A stretch of DNA of 64,000 nt from a bacterium (GCA_905221095.1 CAJNBV010000004.1:62001-126000); one strand, 5' to 3'; positions 8,536 through 19,016 are shown, counted from the first letter of the stretch. Notes: generated by a model from the letters alone, not told the origin. Translations and numbers: made by a program.

Positions 8536-9462
8536 TTATCTCGAACGTTGTTTTCCAGCGTTGCGATTTTTGTGTTTTTTCTTGCTTGTGATAGCAGTTA
8601 GTTGCTCAGGGGTAACGTCTTTTCGTCCACTTGGTGTAGAGAAAGCACGTGCTTTTGGTGGGTTCTTGGCTAGTTCTTCACGGACTTTTTTGCGAAGTTT
8701 TGGACGAACGATATAGTTGACGATAAACTGTTGGAGAATCATCATGAAACCACCGACAACCCAGTAAAGTGTGACACTGGCTGGTGAAATGAGGGAGAAG
8801 CCGGCAATCATGACTGGGCTCACGTAAGCCATTTTCTTGATTTGATCTCTTTGCGTTTCATCTTCTACTCCGTGAAGTGAAAGGAGCGATTGAAGATAGT
8901 AAAGGACACCAGCGCAGGCAGCTAAAATCATACTTGGAGAGCCTAGAGGAATTCCTAGGTAACTTGCTTGAGCAACACCTTCAGTATGTTGGGCAGCAAA
9001 GTAAATTGCAGAGAAGAAAGGCATTTGAAGGAGGATAGGGAAGCATCCTACACCACCAAACATGCTGATGCCGTGTTCTTTTTGAGCGGCAAAGAGAGCT
9101 TGTTGGGCTTCGAGTTTTTCTTCTTGAGTAGTCGCTTCCTTGAGACGAGTTTGATGTGGCTCAAGGACGTGCTTAAGGGCGTTCATCTTTTCAGAGTGAA
9201 GCGTTGCCTTCCATGATTGGTAGATACCAAGTGGCAAGATAATCAAGCGCACGATAATGGTTACGATAATGATAGCGACACCGAAGCCTAGACCTTTATC
9301 AGTAGCGAAGTACTTGATAGCTTCAGCCATAGGCGCTCCGATCGTATTCCAAATAAATCCTATTGGCTTTCCTGTGGCTTTATCGACGCTAACACAGCCA
9401 GTCAAGACAAGCAACATAGCCACTCCCATAGCCGAGAGTGCAAAACGTTTAATAGATTTCAC
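8536..9462 (-). CDS. yidC: Membrane protein insertase YidC/OxaA (YidC2-like)
   Basis: A 308-residue lipoprotein insertase. The signal peptide ends in a lipobox, LTGC. The core has the five-membrane-segment 60KD_IMP fold with the substrate-groove arginine in IIVRLIILPLG, and the QMPFFSAIYFAAQ and ASVTLYWVVGG segments. The C-terminal tail after about 250 is strongly basic (KKKHKNRNAGKQRSR), like streptococcal YidC2, which binds ribosomes. It inserts membrane proteins with or independently of SecYEG. The gene runs convergent to the immunity cassette and is followed upstream by acylphosphatase on the same strand. Confidence 0.93.
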   Translation of the reverse strand: MKSIKRFALSAMGVAMLLVLTGCVSVDKATGKPIGFIWNTIGAPMAEAIKYFATDKGLGFGVAIIIVTIIVRLIILPLGIYQSWKATLHSEKMNALKHVLEPHQTRLKEATTQEEKLEAQQALFAAQKEHGISMFGGVGCFPILLQMPFFSAIYFAAQHTEGVAQASYLGIPLGSPSMILAACAGVLYYLQSLLSLHGVEDETQRDQIKKMAYVSPVMIAGFSLISPASVTLYWVVGGFMMILQQFIVNYIVRPKLRKKVREELAKNPPKARAFSTPSGRKDVTPEQLTAITSKKKHKNRNAGKQRSR

Positions 9463-9539
9463 TGTTTTTGTTCCTTCTTTAAAAATTATACCTTTCTATT
9501 CTACTGTTTTTTTACAAAATATACAATAGTTCTAGAGAC

Positions 9540-9818
9540 CTAATTTGCAATTTTGAAGTCAGGGTAAGGAGGAAAGTTGCTCAGTTGGACATCTAAGTAG
9601 CTGACTTTTGAAAAAGGTGTGGGTCCTTTTCGTATTTCTTGGATAAATTTCGCCATGATGGCAGATGAGTCTGCTTGAGCTAAGATTTCGACTGTGCCAT
9701 CGTCGTTATTCCATACTCGGCCTGTGATGCCACCAATTTCAAGCGCCAGGCTGTAAACACCCCAACGAAAGCCGACTCCCTGAACCCTGCCTTGGGCAAT
9801 CATTCTAACCTTTTGCAT
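9540..9818 (-). CDS. acyP: Acylphosphatase
   Basis: 92 residues, the normal family length. Signature 1 is RVQGVGFRW with the catalytic arginine, and signature 2 is GRVWNNDDGTVEI with the catalytic asparagine. The enzyme hydrolyses carboxyl-phosphate bonds such as acetyl phosphate or 1,3-bisphosphoglycerate. The start at 9818 has AAAGGGG upstream. It is divergent from the SpoU methyltransferase, and the two promoter regions overlap: ATTATA at 9858-9863 reads TATAAT on the minus strand, inside the neighbour's coding start. Confidence 0.92.
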   Translation of the reverse strand: MQKVRMIAQGRVQGVGFRWGVYSLALEIGGITGRVWNNDDGTVEILAQADSSAIMAKFIQEIRKGPTPFSKVSYLDVQLSNFPPYPDFKIAN

Positions 9819-9836
9819 ACCAAACCCCTTTGATTG

Positions 9837-9852
9837 TGTTATAATATTTCTA
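9837..9852 (+). promoter_or_regulatory. Extended -10 promoter giving a probable leaderless mRNA
   Basis: TGT-TATAAT has its -10 at 9840-9845. The only in-frame ATG that begins the SpoU domain is at 9852, six bases later, so transcription should begin at or next to the start codon. No Shine-Dalgarno can be encoded. Confidence 0.6.
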
Positions 9853-10592
9853 TGACTATTATAACCTCAAAAGCCAATTCTGTGGTAAAAAATGCCAAGA
9901 AATTACACCAAAAAAAATACCGCAAGTCTGCCTATTTGATTGAAGGCTGGCACTTGTTTGAAGAAGCTGTCCAAGCTGGAGTGACGATTGAGAAAATCTT
10001 TGCCCTAGAAAGTTATCAAGAACAGTTAGCTGCTTTTCCGCAAACTGTCTGGGTGTCAGAGGATATTTTACTAGATTTGGCAGATTCTCAGACTCCGCAG
10101 GGAATTGTTGCCGTCGTTCAAAAAGAAGAAGTAGGGCAAGCTGATTTTAGTCAGGGTAAGTTCTTATTTTTGGAAGATGTGCAAGATCCTGGTAATGTGG
10201 GAACCATCATTCGGACTGCGGATGCAGCAGGCTTTACAGGAGTGATTGTTTCAGATAAGTCGGCAGATATCTACAGTCTCAAGACTCTACGTTCTATGCA
10301 AGGAAGTCATTTCCATCTGCCTATTTATCGGATGTCTAGTCAAGCGATGCTTAAGGAAGCTAAAAAGGCTGGTATCCCTGTGCTGGCAACCACTCTTTCC
10401 AAGGATTCTAAAGATTATCGTGACTTGCCTCATTTAGATCAGTTTGTCTTGGTTATGGGAAATGAGGGTCAAGGAATTAGTCCCCTCATGGCTGAAAGTG
10501 CAGACCAGTTGGTCCATATTAGCATGAAGGGGCAGGCAGAGAGTCTGAATGTTGCAGTTGCAGCCGGTATTTTGATTTTCCATTTAAGCTAA
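9852..10592 (+). CDS. SpoU-family (TrmH) rRNA 2'-O-ribose methyltransferase
   Basis: 246 residues from ATG 9852; a TTG at 9834 is in frame but lies upstream of the -10. The N-terminal RNA-binding substrate domain (SNSVVKNAKKLHQKKYRK-type start) is followed by the knotted SPOUT domain: motif 1 DVQDPGNVGTIIRTADAAG, motif 2 LVMGNEGQGIS and motif 3 SLNVAVAAGILIF. It uses SAM to methylate a ribose 2'-OH, probably in 23S rRNA; the exact nucleotide cannot be told from sequence. It is divergent from acyP. Confidence 0.88.
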   Translation: MTIITSKANSVVKNAKKLHQKKYRKSAYLIEGWHLFEEAVQAGVTIEKIFALESYQEQLAAFPQTVWVSEDILLDLADSQTPQGIVAVVQKEEVGQADFSQGKFLFLEDVQDPGNVGTIIRTADAAGFTGVIVSDKSADIYSLKTLRSMQGSHFHLPIYRMSSQAMLKEAKKAGIPVLATTLSKDSKDYRDLPHLDQFVLVMGNEGQGISPLMAESADQLVHISMKGQAESLNVAVAAGILIFHLS

Positions 10593-10605
10593 TTTTAACT
10601 TTCTT

Positions 10606-10614
10606 TGTTATAAT
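10606..10614 (+). promoter_or_regulatory. Extended -10 promoter of the BI-1 family gene
   Basis: TGT-TATAAT, followed after 32 bases by the start codon with AAAGGAG upstream. Confidence 0.5.
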
Positions 10615-10646
10615 CAAGGAAAGACATTCATAGAAAAGGAGAAAAG

Positions 10647-11330
10647 ATGAATCATACTATTATACAAGACCGTACTGGTCTCAACCAATTTTACGCTAAG
10701 GTCTATGCCTTTGTTGGACTAGGCATCGGATTATCCGCTTTGGTATCAGGCCTCATGTTGACGGTCTTTCAGTCTCAGTTGGTTTACTTTTTGATGCAGG
10801 GACGTTTCTGGTTGACCATTGCAACCTTTGCAGAGTTGGCCTTGGTTTTCGTTGCTAGTAACATGGCCTTAAAGAATAGTCCAGCTGCTCTTCCAGTATT
10901 TTTACTTTACTCCGTTTTAAACGGCTTTACCCTCAGTTTTGTGGTGGCCTTCTATACTCCGGGTACAGTTTTATCAGCCTTTGTGTCGAGCGCTCTTCTC
11001 TTCTTTGTCATGGCGGCAGTCGGTATGTTCACTAAGAAAGATTTGAGTGGTCTTGGTCGAGCGATGATGGCGGCTCTTATCGGTTTGATTATTGCTATGG
11101 TAGTCAATATTTTCTTGGCTAGCGGTTTCTTTGATTATATGATTAGCGTAGCCATGGTTTTGGTCTTCTCAGGGCTGATTGCTTGGGACAACCAAAGAAT
11201 TCGCATTGCCTATGAACAATCACAAGGTCGAGTAGCGACAGGCTGGGTTGTGTCAATGGCTCTCAGTATTTATCTTGATTTTATCAATCTTTTCCTAAGT
11301 ATTTTACGTATCTTTGGTCGCAATGACTAG
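10647..11330 (+). CDS. Bax inhibitor-1/YccA family membrane protein
   Basis: 227 residues with seven predicted hydrophobic segments. The C-terminal half has the UPF0005 features SVAMVLVFSGLIAWDNQRI and ALSIYLDFINLFLSILRI(F)G, including the conserved Asp in AWDNQ. Bacterial homologues (YetJ/YccA) are pH-sensitive calcium leak channels or FtsH modulators; which applies here is not known. It has its own promoter and is closed by the hairpin at 11343. Confidence 0.9.
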   Translation: MNHTIIQDRTGLNQFYAKVYAFVGLGIGLSALVSGLMLTVFQSQLVYFLMQGRFWLTIATFAELALVFVASNMALKNSPAALPVFLLYSVLNGFTLSFVVAFYTPGTVLSAFVSSALLFFVMAAVGMFTKKDLSGLGRAMMAALIGLIIAMVVNIFLASGFFDYMISVAMVLVFSGLIAWDNQRIRIAYEQSQGRVATGWVVSMALSIYLDFINLFLSILRIFGRND

Positions 11331-11342
11331 AGAGTTCATGAC

Positions 11343-11372
11343 ATCAGTGTTCCAAGGAGCACTGATTTTTTT
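11343..11372 (+). terminator. Terminator after the BI-1 gene
   Basis: ATCAGTG(T)TCC pairs with GG(A)GCACTGAT, followed by a run of six T. Confidence 0.85.
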
Positions 11373-11402
11373 AAATTTTCTCTTTTCTTTTCTTGGAAAT
11401 AG

Positions 11403-11411
11403 GTGTATAAT
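11403..11411 (+). promoter_or_regulatory. asnA promoter (-10)
   Basis: TGTATAAT with TATAAT at 11406-11411 lies 29 bases before the asnA start. No T-box sequence is visible in the leader. Confidence 0.45.
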
Positions 11412-11440
11412 GCTTTTAATTAATTTTTGAGGAGTAGCCT

Positions 11441-12433
11441 ATGAAGAAAAGTTTTATCCATCAACAAGAAGAAATTTCCTTTGTCAAAAACACTTTTACC
11501 CAGTATTTGAAAGATAAGCTAGAAGTTGTCGAAGTTCAAGGTCCTATCTTGAGCAAGGTCGGTGACGGGATGCAGGATAACCTGTCTGGTGTGGAAAATC
11601 CAGTATCTGTCAAGGTTTTGCAGATTCCTGATGAAACCTATGAAGTGGTGCACTCACTTGCTAAATGGAAACGTCATACTTTGGCTCGTTTTGGTTTCGG
11701 TGAGGGTGAAGGTCTTTTTGTTCACATGAAGGCCCTTCGTCCGGACGAAGATTCGCTTGATGCGACTCACTCCGTTTATGTTGACCAGTGGGACTGGGAA
11801 AAAGTTATTCCAAATGGCCAACGTAACATTGCCTACCTAAAAGAAACAGTTGAGAAAATTTACAAGGCTATTCGTCTGACAGAACTAGCCGTAGAAGCCC
11901 GCTATGACATCGAGTCTATCTTGCCAAAACAAATCACCTTTATCCACACAGAAGAGTTGGTAGAACGCTACCCGGACTTGACTCCAAAAGAACGCGAAAA
12001 TGCGATCTGTAAAGAATTCGGAGCAGTTTTCTTGATTGGTATCGGTGGCGAATTGCCAGACGGCAAACCGCACGATGGACGTGCACCAGACTACGATGAC
12101 TGGACAAGTGAGTCTGAGAACGGCTACAAGGGTCTTAATGGAGATATTCTTGTTTGGAATGAAGCTCTAGGTGGAGCCTTTGAGTTGTCTTCTATGGGGA
12201 TCCGTGTAGATGAAGAAACCCTTCGCCGTCAGGTAGAAATCACCGGTGATGAAGACCGTTTAGAATTGGAATGGCACAAGGCTTTGTTAAATGGCTTATT
12301 CCCATTGACAATTGGTGGAGGAATTGGACAATCTCGTATGGCCATGTTCTTACTTCGCAAGAAACATATCGGAGAAGTGCAAACAAGTGTTTGGCCTCAA
12401 GAAGTCCGCGATACTTACGAAAATATTTTGTAG
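11441..12433 (+). CDS. asnA: Aspartate-ammonia ligase (asparagine synthetase A)
   Basis: 330 residues, the full AsnA length. It has the class-II aminoacyl-tRNA-synthetase-like fold with [17 protein letters not shown] near the N-terminus, [12 protein letters not shown], the [19 protein letters not shown] substrate region, and the C-terminal ATP motif [16 protein letters not shown]. It makes asparagine from aspartate, ATP and ammonia. The start has GAGGAG upstream. Monocistronic, flanked by terminators. Confidence 0.97.
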   Translation: MKKSFIHQQEEISFVKNTFTQYLKDKLEVVEVQGPILSKVGDGMQDNLSGVENPVSVKVLQIPDETYEVVHSLAKWKRHTLARFGFGEGEGLFVHMKALRPDEDSLDATHSVYVDQWDWEKVIPNGQRNIAYLKETVEKIYKAIRLTELAVEARYDIESILPKQITFIHTEELVERYPDLTPKERENAICKEFGAVFLIGIGGELPDGKPHDGRAPDYDDWTSESENGYKGLNGDILVWNEALGGAFELSSMGIRVDEETLRRQVEITGDEDRLELEWHKALLNGLFPLTIGGGIGQSRMAMFLLRKKHIGEVQTSVWPQEVRDTYENIL

Positions 12434-12436
12434 AGA

Positions 12437-12461
12437 ATCGAACCGCAAGGTTCGGTTTTCT
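12437..12461 (+). terminator. asnA terminator
   Basis: CGAACC-GCAA-GGTTCG stem-loop followed by GTTTTCTTTCTCTTTT. Confidence 0.85.
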
Positions 12462-12481
12462 TTCTCTTTTCGCCCATAATT

Positions 12482-12498
12482 TGGTATAATAAACGGTA
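12482..12498 (+). promoter_or_regulatory. Extended -10 promoter of rsmD, probable leaderless start
   Basis: TGG-TATAAT (-10 at 12485-12490) is seven bases before ATG 12498. The expected start site coincides with the A of the start codon and there is no Shine-Dalgarno between. Confidence 0.6.
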
Positions 12499-13037
12499 TG
12501 AAAATCGTATCAGGAATCTATGGGGGACGTCCCCTCAAGACGTTAGAAGGCAAGACGACAAGACCCACTTCGGATAAGGTTAGGGGAGCTATTTTTAACA
12601 TGATTGGTCCCTACTTTGAAGGGGGACGAGTTTTGGACCTTTATGCAGGTAGTGGTGGTTTATCTATTGAGGCAGTATCGCGTGGCATGGCTAGCGCTGT
12701 TTTGGTGGAGCGAGATCGTAAGGCTCAGGCTATCGTGGCTGAAAATATCCAGATGACCAAGGAAGTTGGAAAATTTCAACTCCTCAAGATGGAGGCGGAA
12801 CGGGCCTTGGAGCAGCTATCTGGGCCTTTCGACCTCATTTTCTTAGACCCTCCCTATGCCAAGGAACAAATCGTAGCAGATATTGAAAAAATGGCTGAGA
12901 GAGAGCTTTTTTCTGAAGATGTCATGGTCGTGTGTGAGACGGATAAAGCCGTTGAACTTCCAGAAGAAATTGCCTGCCTGGGCATCTGGAAGGAAAAGAT
13001 TTATGGAATTAGTAAGGTGACAGTCTATGTCAGATAA
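12498..13037 (+). CDS. rsmD: 16S rRNA (guanine(966)-N(2))-methyltransferase RsmD
   Basis: 179 residues. The N-terminal [15 protein letters not shown] start and [14 protein letters not shown] segment are RsmD signatures. SAM motif I is [14 protein letters not shown] (about 46-59) and the catalytic motif DPPY follows in FLDPPYAKE (about 117-120). It modifies G966 of 16S rRNA during 30S assembly. The gene overlaps coaD by 11 bases, the common rsmD-coaD arrangement. The start appears to lack a leader. Confidence 0.95.
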   Translation: MKIVSGIYGGRPLKTLEGKTTRPTSDKVRGAIFNMIGPYFEGGRVLDLYAGSGGLSIEAVSRGMASAVLVERDRKAQAIVAENIQMTKEVGKFQLLKMEAERALEQLSGPFDLIFLDPPYAKEQIVADIEKMAERELFSEDVMVVCETDKAVELPEEIACLGIWKEKIYGISKVTVYVR

Positions 13038-13515
13038 GATTGGCTTATTCACAGGCTCATTTGATCCGATGACAAATGGGCATCAGGATATGATTGAACG
13101 GGCTAGCAAACTCTTTGATAAGCTCTATGTGGGTATTTTTTTTAATCCCCACAAACAAGGATTTCTCCCTATCGAAAATCGTAAACGGGGGCTAGAAAAG
13201 GCTGTGAAACATTTGGAAAATGTTGCAGTCGTGTCTTCTCATGATGAATTGGTAGTCGATGTCGCAAAAAGACTGGGGGCTACTTGCCTAGTGCGGGGTT
13301 TGAGAAATGCAGCGGATTTACAATATGAAGCTAGTTTTGATTACTACAATCATCAACTGTCTCCTGATATAGAGACCATTTATTTACATAGCCGACCGGA
13401 ACATCTCTATATCAGTTCATCTGGTGTTAGAGAGCTGTTGAAATTTGGTCAGGATGTTGCCTGCTATGTTCCTGAGAGTATTTTGGAGGAAATAAGAAAT
13501 GAAAAAAAAGATTAG
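13027..13515 (+). CDS. coaD: Phosphopantetheine adenylyltransferase
   Basis: 162 residues of the nucleotidyltransferase fold. The [10 protein letters not shown] motif with the (T/H)xGH signature is at about residues 9-18, and the C-terminal [13 protein letters not shown] motif is present. It catalyses the penultimate step of coenzyme A synthesis. It overlaps rsmD upstream and sepM downstream (17 bases), so the three genes form one transcript. Confidence 0.96.
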   Translation: MSDKIGLFTGSFDPMTNGHQDMIERASKLFDKLYVGIFFNPHKQGFLPIENRKRGLEKAVKHLENVAVVSSHDELVVDVAKRLGATCLVRGLRNAADLQYEASFDYYNHQLSPDIETIYLHSRPEHLYISSSGVRELLKFGQDVACYVPESILEEIRNEKKD

Positions 13516-14536
13516 ATGGCCCTTATATGTCATTGCGGCCTTAATTGTGACTTTCTTGGCATTTGTAGTGCCCTTGCCCTACTATATAGAGGTTCCAGGT
13601 GGTTCGGAAGATATTCGCCAAGTCCTTAAAGTCAATGACACAGAAGATAAGGAAGCTGGGGCCTATCAATTCGTTACGGTTGGTGTCCAACATGCCACTT
13701 TAGCCCATATGATTTATGCTTGGTTGACGCCTTTTACAGATATTCGTAGTGCCCAAGAGACTACAGGTGGCTCTTCCGATGTTGAATTTATGCGGATCAA
13801 TCAATTCTACATGCAAACATCACAAAATATGGCCAAGTATCAAGGTCTAAAAACAGCTGGTAAAGATATCGAACTCAAATATCTTGGAGTTTATGTCTTG
13901 ACTGTGACGGATAATTCGACCTTTAAAGGGATTCTCAACATCTCTGATACTGTCACAGCAGTCAATGATCAGACATTTGACAGTTCTAAAGATTTGATTG
14001 ATTACGTCAATTCTCAAAAACTAGGGGACTCCGTCAAGGTCACCTATGAAGAGGATGGGCAAACCAAGTCTGCAGAAGGTAAGATTATCACCTTGGAAAA
14101 TGGTAAAAATGGGATTGGAATTGGCTTGATTGACCGTACAGAAGTAACTAGTGATGTTCCAATTCGTTTTTCAACAGCTGGTATCGGTGGACCAAGTGCA
14201 GGTCTCATGTTTAGTCTGGCCATCTATACTCAAATAGCTGATCCAGGTCTTCGTAACGGCCGTATCGTTGCCGGTACAGGAACTATTGACCGCGATGGTA
14301 ATGTGGGGGACATTGGAGGTATTGATAAGAAAGTTGTAGCTTCAGCTAGAGAAGGTGCTGCGATTTTCTTTGCACCTGATAACCCTGTTAGCGAAGAAGA
14401 ACAAAAAGCGCATCCGGATGCGAAAAACAACTATCAAACAGCTCTGGAAGCGGCTAAAACGATCAAGACAGATATGAAAATCGTGCCTGTTAAAACCCTA
14501 CAAGATGCAATTGATTACTTGAAAAACAATCCCTAG
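13499..14536 (+). CDS. sepM: SepM-family PDZ/Lon-like membrane protease
   Basis: 345 residues. There is one N-terminal membrane anchor (about 7-27), a PDZ domain (about 125-200, [18 protein letters not shown] onwards) and an S16 Lon-type protease domain. The nucleophile serine is in [11 protein letters not shown] (about 236-246) and the catalytic lysine in [11 protein letters not shown] (about 275). In S. mutans the orthologue SepM trims the competence peptide outside the cell, so a signal-peptide-processing role is plausible here but not shown. Coupled to coaD. Confidence 0.9.
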   Translation: MKKKIRWPLYVIAALIVTFLAFVVPLPYYIEVPGGSEDIRQVLKVNDTEDKEAGAYQFVTVGVQHATLAHMIYAWLTPFTDIRSAQETTGGSSDVEFMRINQFYMQTSQNMAKYQGLKTAGKDIELKYLGVYVLTVTDNSTFKGILNISDTVTAVNDQTFDSSKDLIDYVNSQKLGDSVKVTYEEDGQTKSAEGKIITLENGKNGIGIGLIDRTEVTSDVPIRFSTAGIGGPSAGLMFSLAIYTQIADPGLRNGRIVAGTGTIDRDGNVGDIGGIDKKVVASAREGAAIFFAPDNPVSEEEQKAHPDAKNNYQTALEAAKTIKTDMKIVPVKTLQDAIDYLKNNP

Positions 14537-14577
14537 TTTTAAGGTAAGTTTCCAAACTAGCGCACAAGCAGAGAAGA

Positions 14578-14593
14578 TGGTATAATAGTCAAA
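14578..14593 (+). promoter_or_regulatory. Extended -10 promoter of the small membrane protein, probable leaderless start
   Basis: TGG-TATAAT (-10 at 14581-14586) is six bases before ATG 14593 with no Shine-Dalgarno. Confidence 0.55.
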
Positions 14594-14823
14594 TGGTTCA
14601 ATTATTATTCACTCTAAGCAGTCACATGCTCTTTATTTATGTGAGTTTTTACCTTTTAAAGGATCTTGTTAGATGGGAAAAGGTTTTAAAAGTAACAGCT
14701 GAGAATACAAGAAAAGTTCGTTTATTAGTAGCCTTTTTTAGCATTGTAATGGGCTATATCTCGAGTTCTTTCTTTATTAGTCTCTATCAGTTGTGGCAAG
14801 AAGCGCTTAGAGGATTATTATAA
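14593..14823 (+). CDS. DUF1146-like small membrane protein
   Basis: 76 residues with two hydrophobic segments (about 4-23 and 45-66) separated by a basic stretch ([17 protein letters not shown]). Size, layout and position immediately upstream of murA fit the DUF1146/YwzB family; function is unknown. The start codon is only six bases after a strong extended -10. MurA follows 23 bases later with its own Shine-Dalgarno, so murA is probably cotranscribed. Confidence 0.75.
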   Translation: MVQLLFTLSSHMLFIYVSFYLLKDLVRWEKVLKVTAENTRKVRLLVAFFSIVMGYISSSFFISLYQLWQEALRGLL

Positions 14824-14846
14824 AATCAAATGTAAAGGAAATAAGT

Positions 14847-16116
14847 ATGGAAAAAATTGTGGTTCAAGGTGGCGATAATCGTCTGGTAGGAAGTGTTACG
14901 ATCGAGGGAGCAAAAAATGCGGTCTTGCCCTTGTTGGCGGCGACTATTCTAGCCAGTGAAGGAAAGACCGTCTTGCAGAATGTTCCTATCTTGTCAGATG
15001 TTTTCACTATGAATCAGGTGGTTCGTGGTTTGAATGCCAAGGTGGATTTTGATGAGGAGGCTCATCTTGTCGAGGTGGACGCGACTGGCGATATCACTGA
15101 GGAAGCTCCTTACAAGTATGTCAGCAAGATGCGTGCATCCATCGTTGTCTTGGGACCAATTCTTGCCCGTGTAGGTCATGCCAAGGTATCCATGCCAGGT
15201 GGTTGTACGATTGGTAGCCGTCCTATTGATCTTCATTTGAAAGGTCTAGAAGCTATGGGGGCTAAGATTAGTCAGACAGCTGGTTACATCGAAGCCAAGG
15301 TTGATCACTTACATGGGGCTCATATTTACATGGACTTCCCAAGTGTTGGTGCTACTCAGAACTTGATGATGGCAGCGACTCTAGCTGATGGGGTGACAGT
15401 GATTGAAAATGCTGCGCGTGAGCCTGAGATTGTTGACCTAGCTATTCTCCTCAATGAAATGGGAGCCAAGGTCAAAGGGGCTGGTACAGAGACCATTACC
15501 ATTACTGGTGTGGAGAAACTTCACGGTACGACTCACAATGTGGTCCAAGACCGTATCGAAGCTGGAACCTTTATGGTGGCTGCTGCCATGACTGGTGGTG
15601 ATGTCTTGATTAAAGACGCTGTTTGGGAGCACAACCGTCCCTTGATTGCCAAATTGCTTGAAATGGGAGTGGAAGTGACGGAGGAGACTGAAGGAATTCG
15701 CGTTCGCTCTCAACTAGAAAATCTAAAAGCTGTTCATGTGAAAACCTTGCCCCACCCAGGATTTCCAACAGATATGCAGGCTCAATTTACAGCCTTGATG
15801 ACCGTCGCAAAAGGCGAATCAACTATGGTGGAGACGGTATTTGAAAATCGTTTTCAACACCTAGAAGAAATGCGTCGCATGGGCTTGCACTCTGAGATTA
15901 TCCGTGATACAGCTCGTATTGTTGGTGGTCAGCCTTTGCAGGGGGCAGAAGTTCTTTCGACTGACCTTCGTGCCAGCGCAGCCTTGATTTTGACAGGTTT
16001 GGTAGCACAAGGAGAAACTGTGGTTGGTAAATTGGTTCACTTGGATAGAGGTTACTACCGTTTTCATGAGAAGTTAGCGCAGCTGGGCGCTAAGATTCAG
16101 CGGATTGAGGCAAGTG

Positions 16117-16130
<14 letters not shown>
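14847..16130 (+). CDS. murA: UDP-N-acetylglucosamine 1-carboxyvinyltransferase
   Basis: 427 residues. The active-site loop cysteine is in [15 protein letters not shown] (about residue 118); the N-terminal [12 protein letters not shown] and C-terminal [12 protein letters not shown] motifs are also present. It transfers enolpyruvate from PEP to UDP-GlcNAc, the first committed step of peptidoglycan synthesis and the fosfomycin target. Streptococci have two MurA paralogues; the neighbours epuA and endA suggest this is the murA1 copy. It overlaps epuA. Confidence 0.96.
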
Positions 16131-17174
<1,044 letters not shown>

Positions 17175-17185
17175 AAGATAAGATC

Positions 17186-17222
17186 AACTCCTATGTCACT
17201 TGTGGATGTAGGAGTTTTTTTG
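17186..17222 (+). terminator. endA terminator
   Basis: AACTCCTA pairs with TAGGAGTT, followed by seven T. Confidence 0.85.
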
Positions 17223-17285
17223 GACCATTTAAGTAGGGCTAGAATAGACATTGAGAAAAAATAATATGTACTGGATTCAATTTTG

Positions 17286-17294
17286 TGATATAAT
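17286..17294 (+). promoter_or_regulatory. Extended -10 promoter of the CNNM/CBS gene
   Basis: TGA-TATAAT, 32 bases before ATG 17327, with GGAG in between. Confidence 0.5.
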
Positions 17295-17326
17295 AGAGGG
17301 TAAGATACTATTTTAGGAGAAGAACT

Positions 17327-18658
17327 ATGGAAGACCCAAGTAGTCAGAATTTGTTGCTACAATTTGTTTTATTGTTTATCTTGACGGTATTAAATGCTTT
17401 TTTCTCAGCCACAGAAATGGCCATGGTGTCACTAAACCGTGCGCGTGTTGAACAAAAGGCAGAAGAAGGAGATAGACGCTATATCCGTCTGCTGAAGGTA
17501 CTAGAAAATCCTAACCACTTTTTATCTACTATTCAAGTAGGAATAACCTTGATTACAATCTTGTCAGGGGCAAGTTTGGCAGAAACTCTGGGACGAGAAA
17601 TTGCATCTTGGCTTGGGAATAGTGAAACATCTTATGCTGTTGCAAGTTTTCTATCTTTAGCATTTTTGACTTATATTTCCATCGTTTTTGGGGAATTGTA
17701 TCCTAAGAGAATCGCTCTTAATCTAAAGGATGCTTTAGCGATTCGTACAGCGCCAGTTATTATTGGCCTGGGGAAACTAGTTAGTCCCTTTGTCTGGCTC
17801 TTGTCTGCGTCTACCAATCTTTTGAGTCGTTTGACTCCTATGACCTTTGATGATGCTGATGAAAAAATGACTCGTGATGAAATTGAGTACATGTTGACAA
17901 ATAGTGAAGAAACACTCGATGCTGACGAAATTGAGATGTTACAGGGGATTTTTTCACTGGACGAATTGATGGCTAGAGAAGTCATGGTTCCTCGGACGGA
18001 TGCCTTTATGGTCGATATTCAGGATGAAAATCAGGCTATTATTGAAAGTATTTTAAAGCAAAATTATTCTCGTATCCCTGTCTATGATGGGGACAAGGAT
18101 AATGTAATCGGTTTGATTCATACCAAGCGTCTGCTCAATGCAGCCTTTGTGGACGGCTTTGACAATATTGTTTGGAGACGTATTTTACAAACACCGCTTT
18201 TTGTACCAGAGACGATTTTTGTGGATGATCTTTTAAAAGCTCTTCGCAATACGCAAAATCAAATGGCAATCTTGCTAGATGAATACGGTGGGATGGCTGG
18301 TTTGGTGACCCTAGAAGACCTCTTAGAGGAAATTGTAGGGGAAATTGACGATGAAACAGATAAGGCTGAAATTGAAGTTCATCAAATCGGAGAAGACACC
18401 TATATCGTTCAAGGTACCATGAATCTCAATGATTTCAATGACTACTTTGATGTTGAACTGGAAAGTGATGACGTTGATACCATCGCTGGTTATTATTTGA
18501 CAGGAGTTGGGACCATTCCAACGACTGAGAAACTCAGCTATGAATTGGTCAGCCAAAATAAACAGCTTATCTTAACCAATGATAAAGTGAAAAATGGACG
18601 TGTTACCAAGGTAAAAGTCCAAATTACAGAAGTCGAAATAGAAGAAGAAACAGAGTAA
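17327..18658 (+). CDS. CNNM (DUF21)-CBS-CorC domain membrane protein (HlyC/CorC family)
   Basis: 443 residues. The DUF21 transmembrane domain (about 1-190) contains NAFFSATEMAMVSLN and a conserved Ser/Pro region, SIVFGELYPKR. A CBS pair follows (about 205-335; MVPRTDAFMVDI and DEYGGMAGLVTLEDLLEEIVGEI), then the C-terminal CorC/HlyC domain (about 350-435). Relatives export or balance magnesium or related divalent cations and are often mislabelled hemolysins. Monocistronic with its own promoter and terminator. Confidence 0.88.
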   Translation: MEDPSSQNLLLQFVLLFILTVLNAFFSATEMAMVSLNRARVEQKAEEGDRRYIRLLKVLENPNHFLSTIQVGITLITILSGASLAETLGREIASWLGNSETSYAVASFLSLAFLTYISIVFGELYPKRIALNLKDALAIRTAPVIIGLGKLVSPFVWLLSASTNLLSRLTPMTFDDADEKMTRDEIEYMLTNSEETLDADEIEMLQGIFSLDELMAREVMVPRTDAFMVDIQDENQAIIESILKQNYSRIPVYDGDKDNVIGLIHTKRLLNAAFVDGFDNIVWRRILQTPLFVPETIFVDDLLKALRNTQNQMAILLDEYGGMAGLVTLEDLLEEIVGEIDDETDKAEIEVHQIGEDTYIVQGTMNLNDFNDYFDVELESDDVDTIAGYYLTGVGTIPTTEKLSYELVSQNKQLILTNDKVKNGRVTKVKVQITEVEIEEETE

Positions 18659-18663
18659 ATTAG

Positions 18664-18697
18664 AGGCTTTTGTCATCATGCGTGACAAAGCTTTTTT
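18664..18697 (+). terminator. Terminator of the CNNM/CBS gene
   Basis: GCTTTTGTCA pairs with TGACAAAGC, then a run of six T. Confidence 0.85.
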
Positions 18698-18792
18698 CAG
18701 TTGAGGTTAAAAGGGAATTGTATCCTAGGAAAGCTCTGCCCCAATTTGCCCCAAAAGTTTTTTAAAGTTAACCTTGTTTATCTCAAGAAAAA

Positions 18793-18822
18793 TAAAAAAG
18801 CCCTATTTTACGGGCTTTTTGT
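18793..18822 (-). terminator. Terminator downstream of tRNA-Cys (bidirectional shape)
   Basis: AGCCC-loop-GGGCT stem flanked by A6 on the left and T5 on the right; on the minus strand it ends the tRNA-Cys transcript. The stretch 18659-19081 otherwise holds the CNNM terminator, tRNA-Cys and its promoter, and the amiA promoter. Confidence 0.7.
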
Positions 18823-18853
18823 CTTGATAAATTCCGATTAATTCGGCATTGAA

Positions 18854-18924
18854 AGGCGGTAGACGGATTTGAACCGACGATCAAGCTTTTGCAGAGCCGT
18901 GCCTTACCACTTGGCTATACCGCC
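18854..18924 (-). tRNA. tRNA-Cys (GCA)
   Basis: On the minus strand the acceptor arms GGCGGTA and TACCGCC pair fully. The anticodon loop CTGCAAA reads GCA (cysteine), and the T loop is TTCAAAT. The discriminator base is U, as expected for tRNA-Cys, and CCA is not encoded. The anticodon and T stems have one mismatch each by my hand fold. Confidence 0.95.
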
Positions 18925-18936
18925 TTAACGTTTATT

Positions 18937-18965
18937 ATTATACCTTGAAAATGATTTTCAGTCAA
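18937..18965 (-). promoter_or_regulatory. tRNA-Cys promoter
   Basis: On the minus strand TTGACT (18965-18960) and TATAAT (18942-18937) are separated by exactly 17 bases, ending 12 bases before the tRNA. Confidence 0.85.
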
Positions 18966-19016
18966 TAGCTTTTTCAGATTTTTTGTGTCAATAAGCCTAA
19001 ATATTCTGAAAATTCG

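Noticed and set aside
18738..18752. GCCCCAATTTGCCCC direct repeat beside tRNA-Cys, possible remnant of an integrative element attachment site
   Set aside because: No integrase, no second copy and no duplicated tRNA 3' end are present; too little to call an att site.
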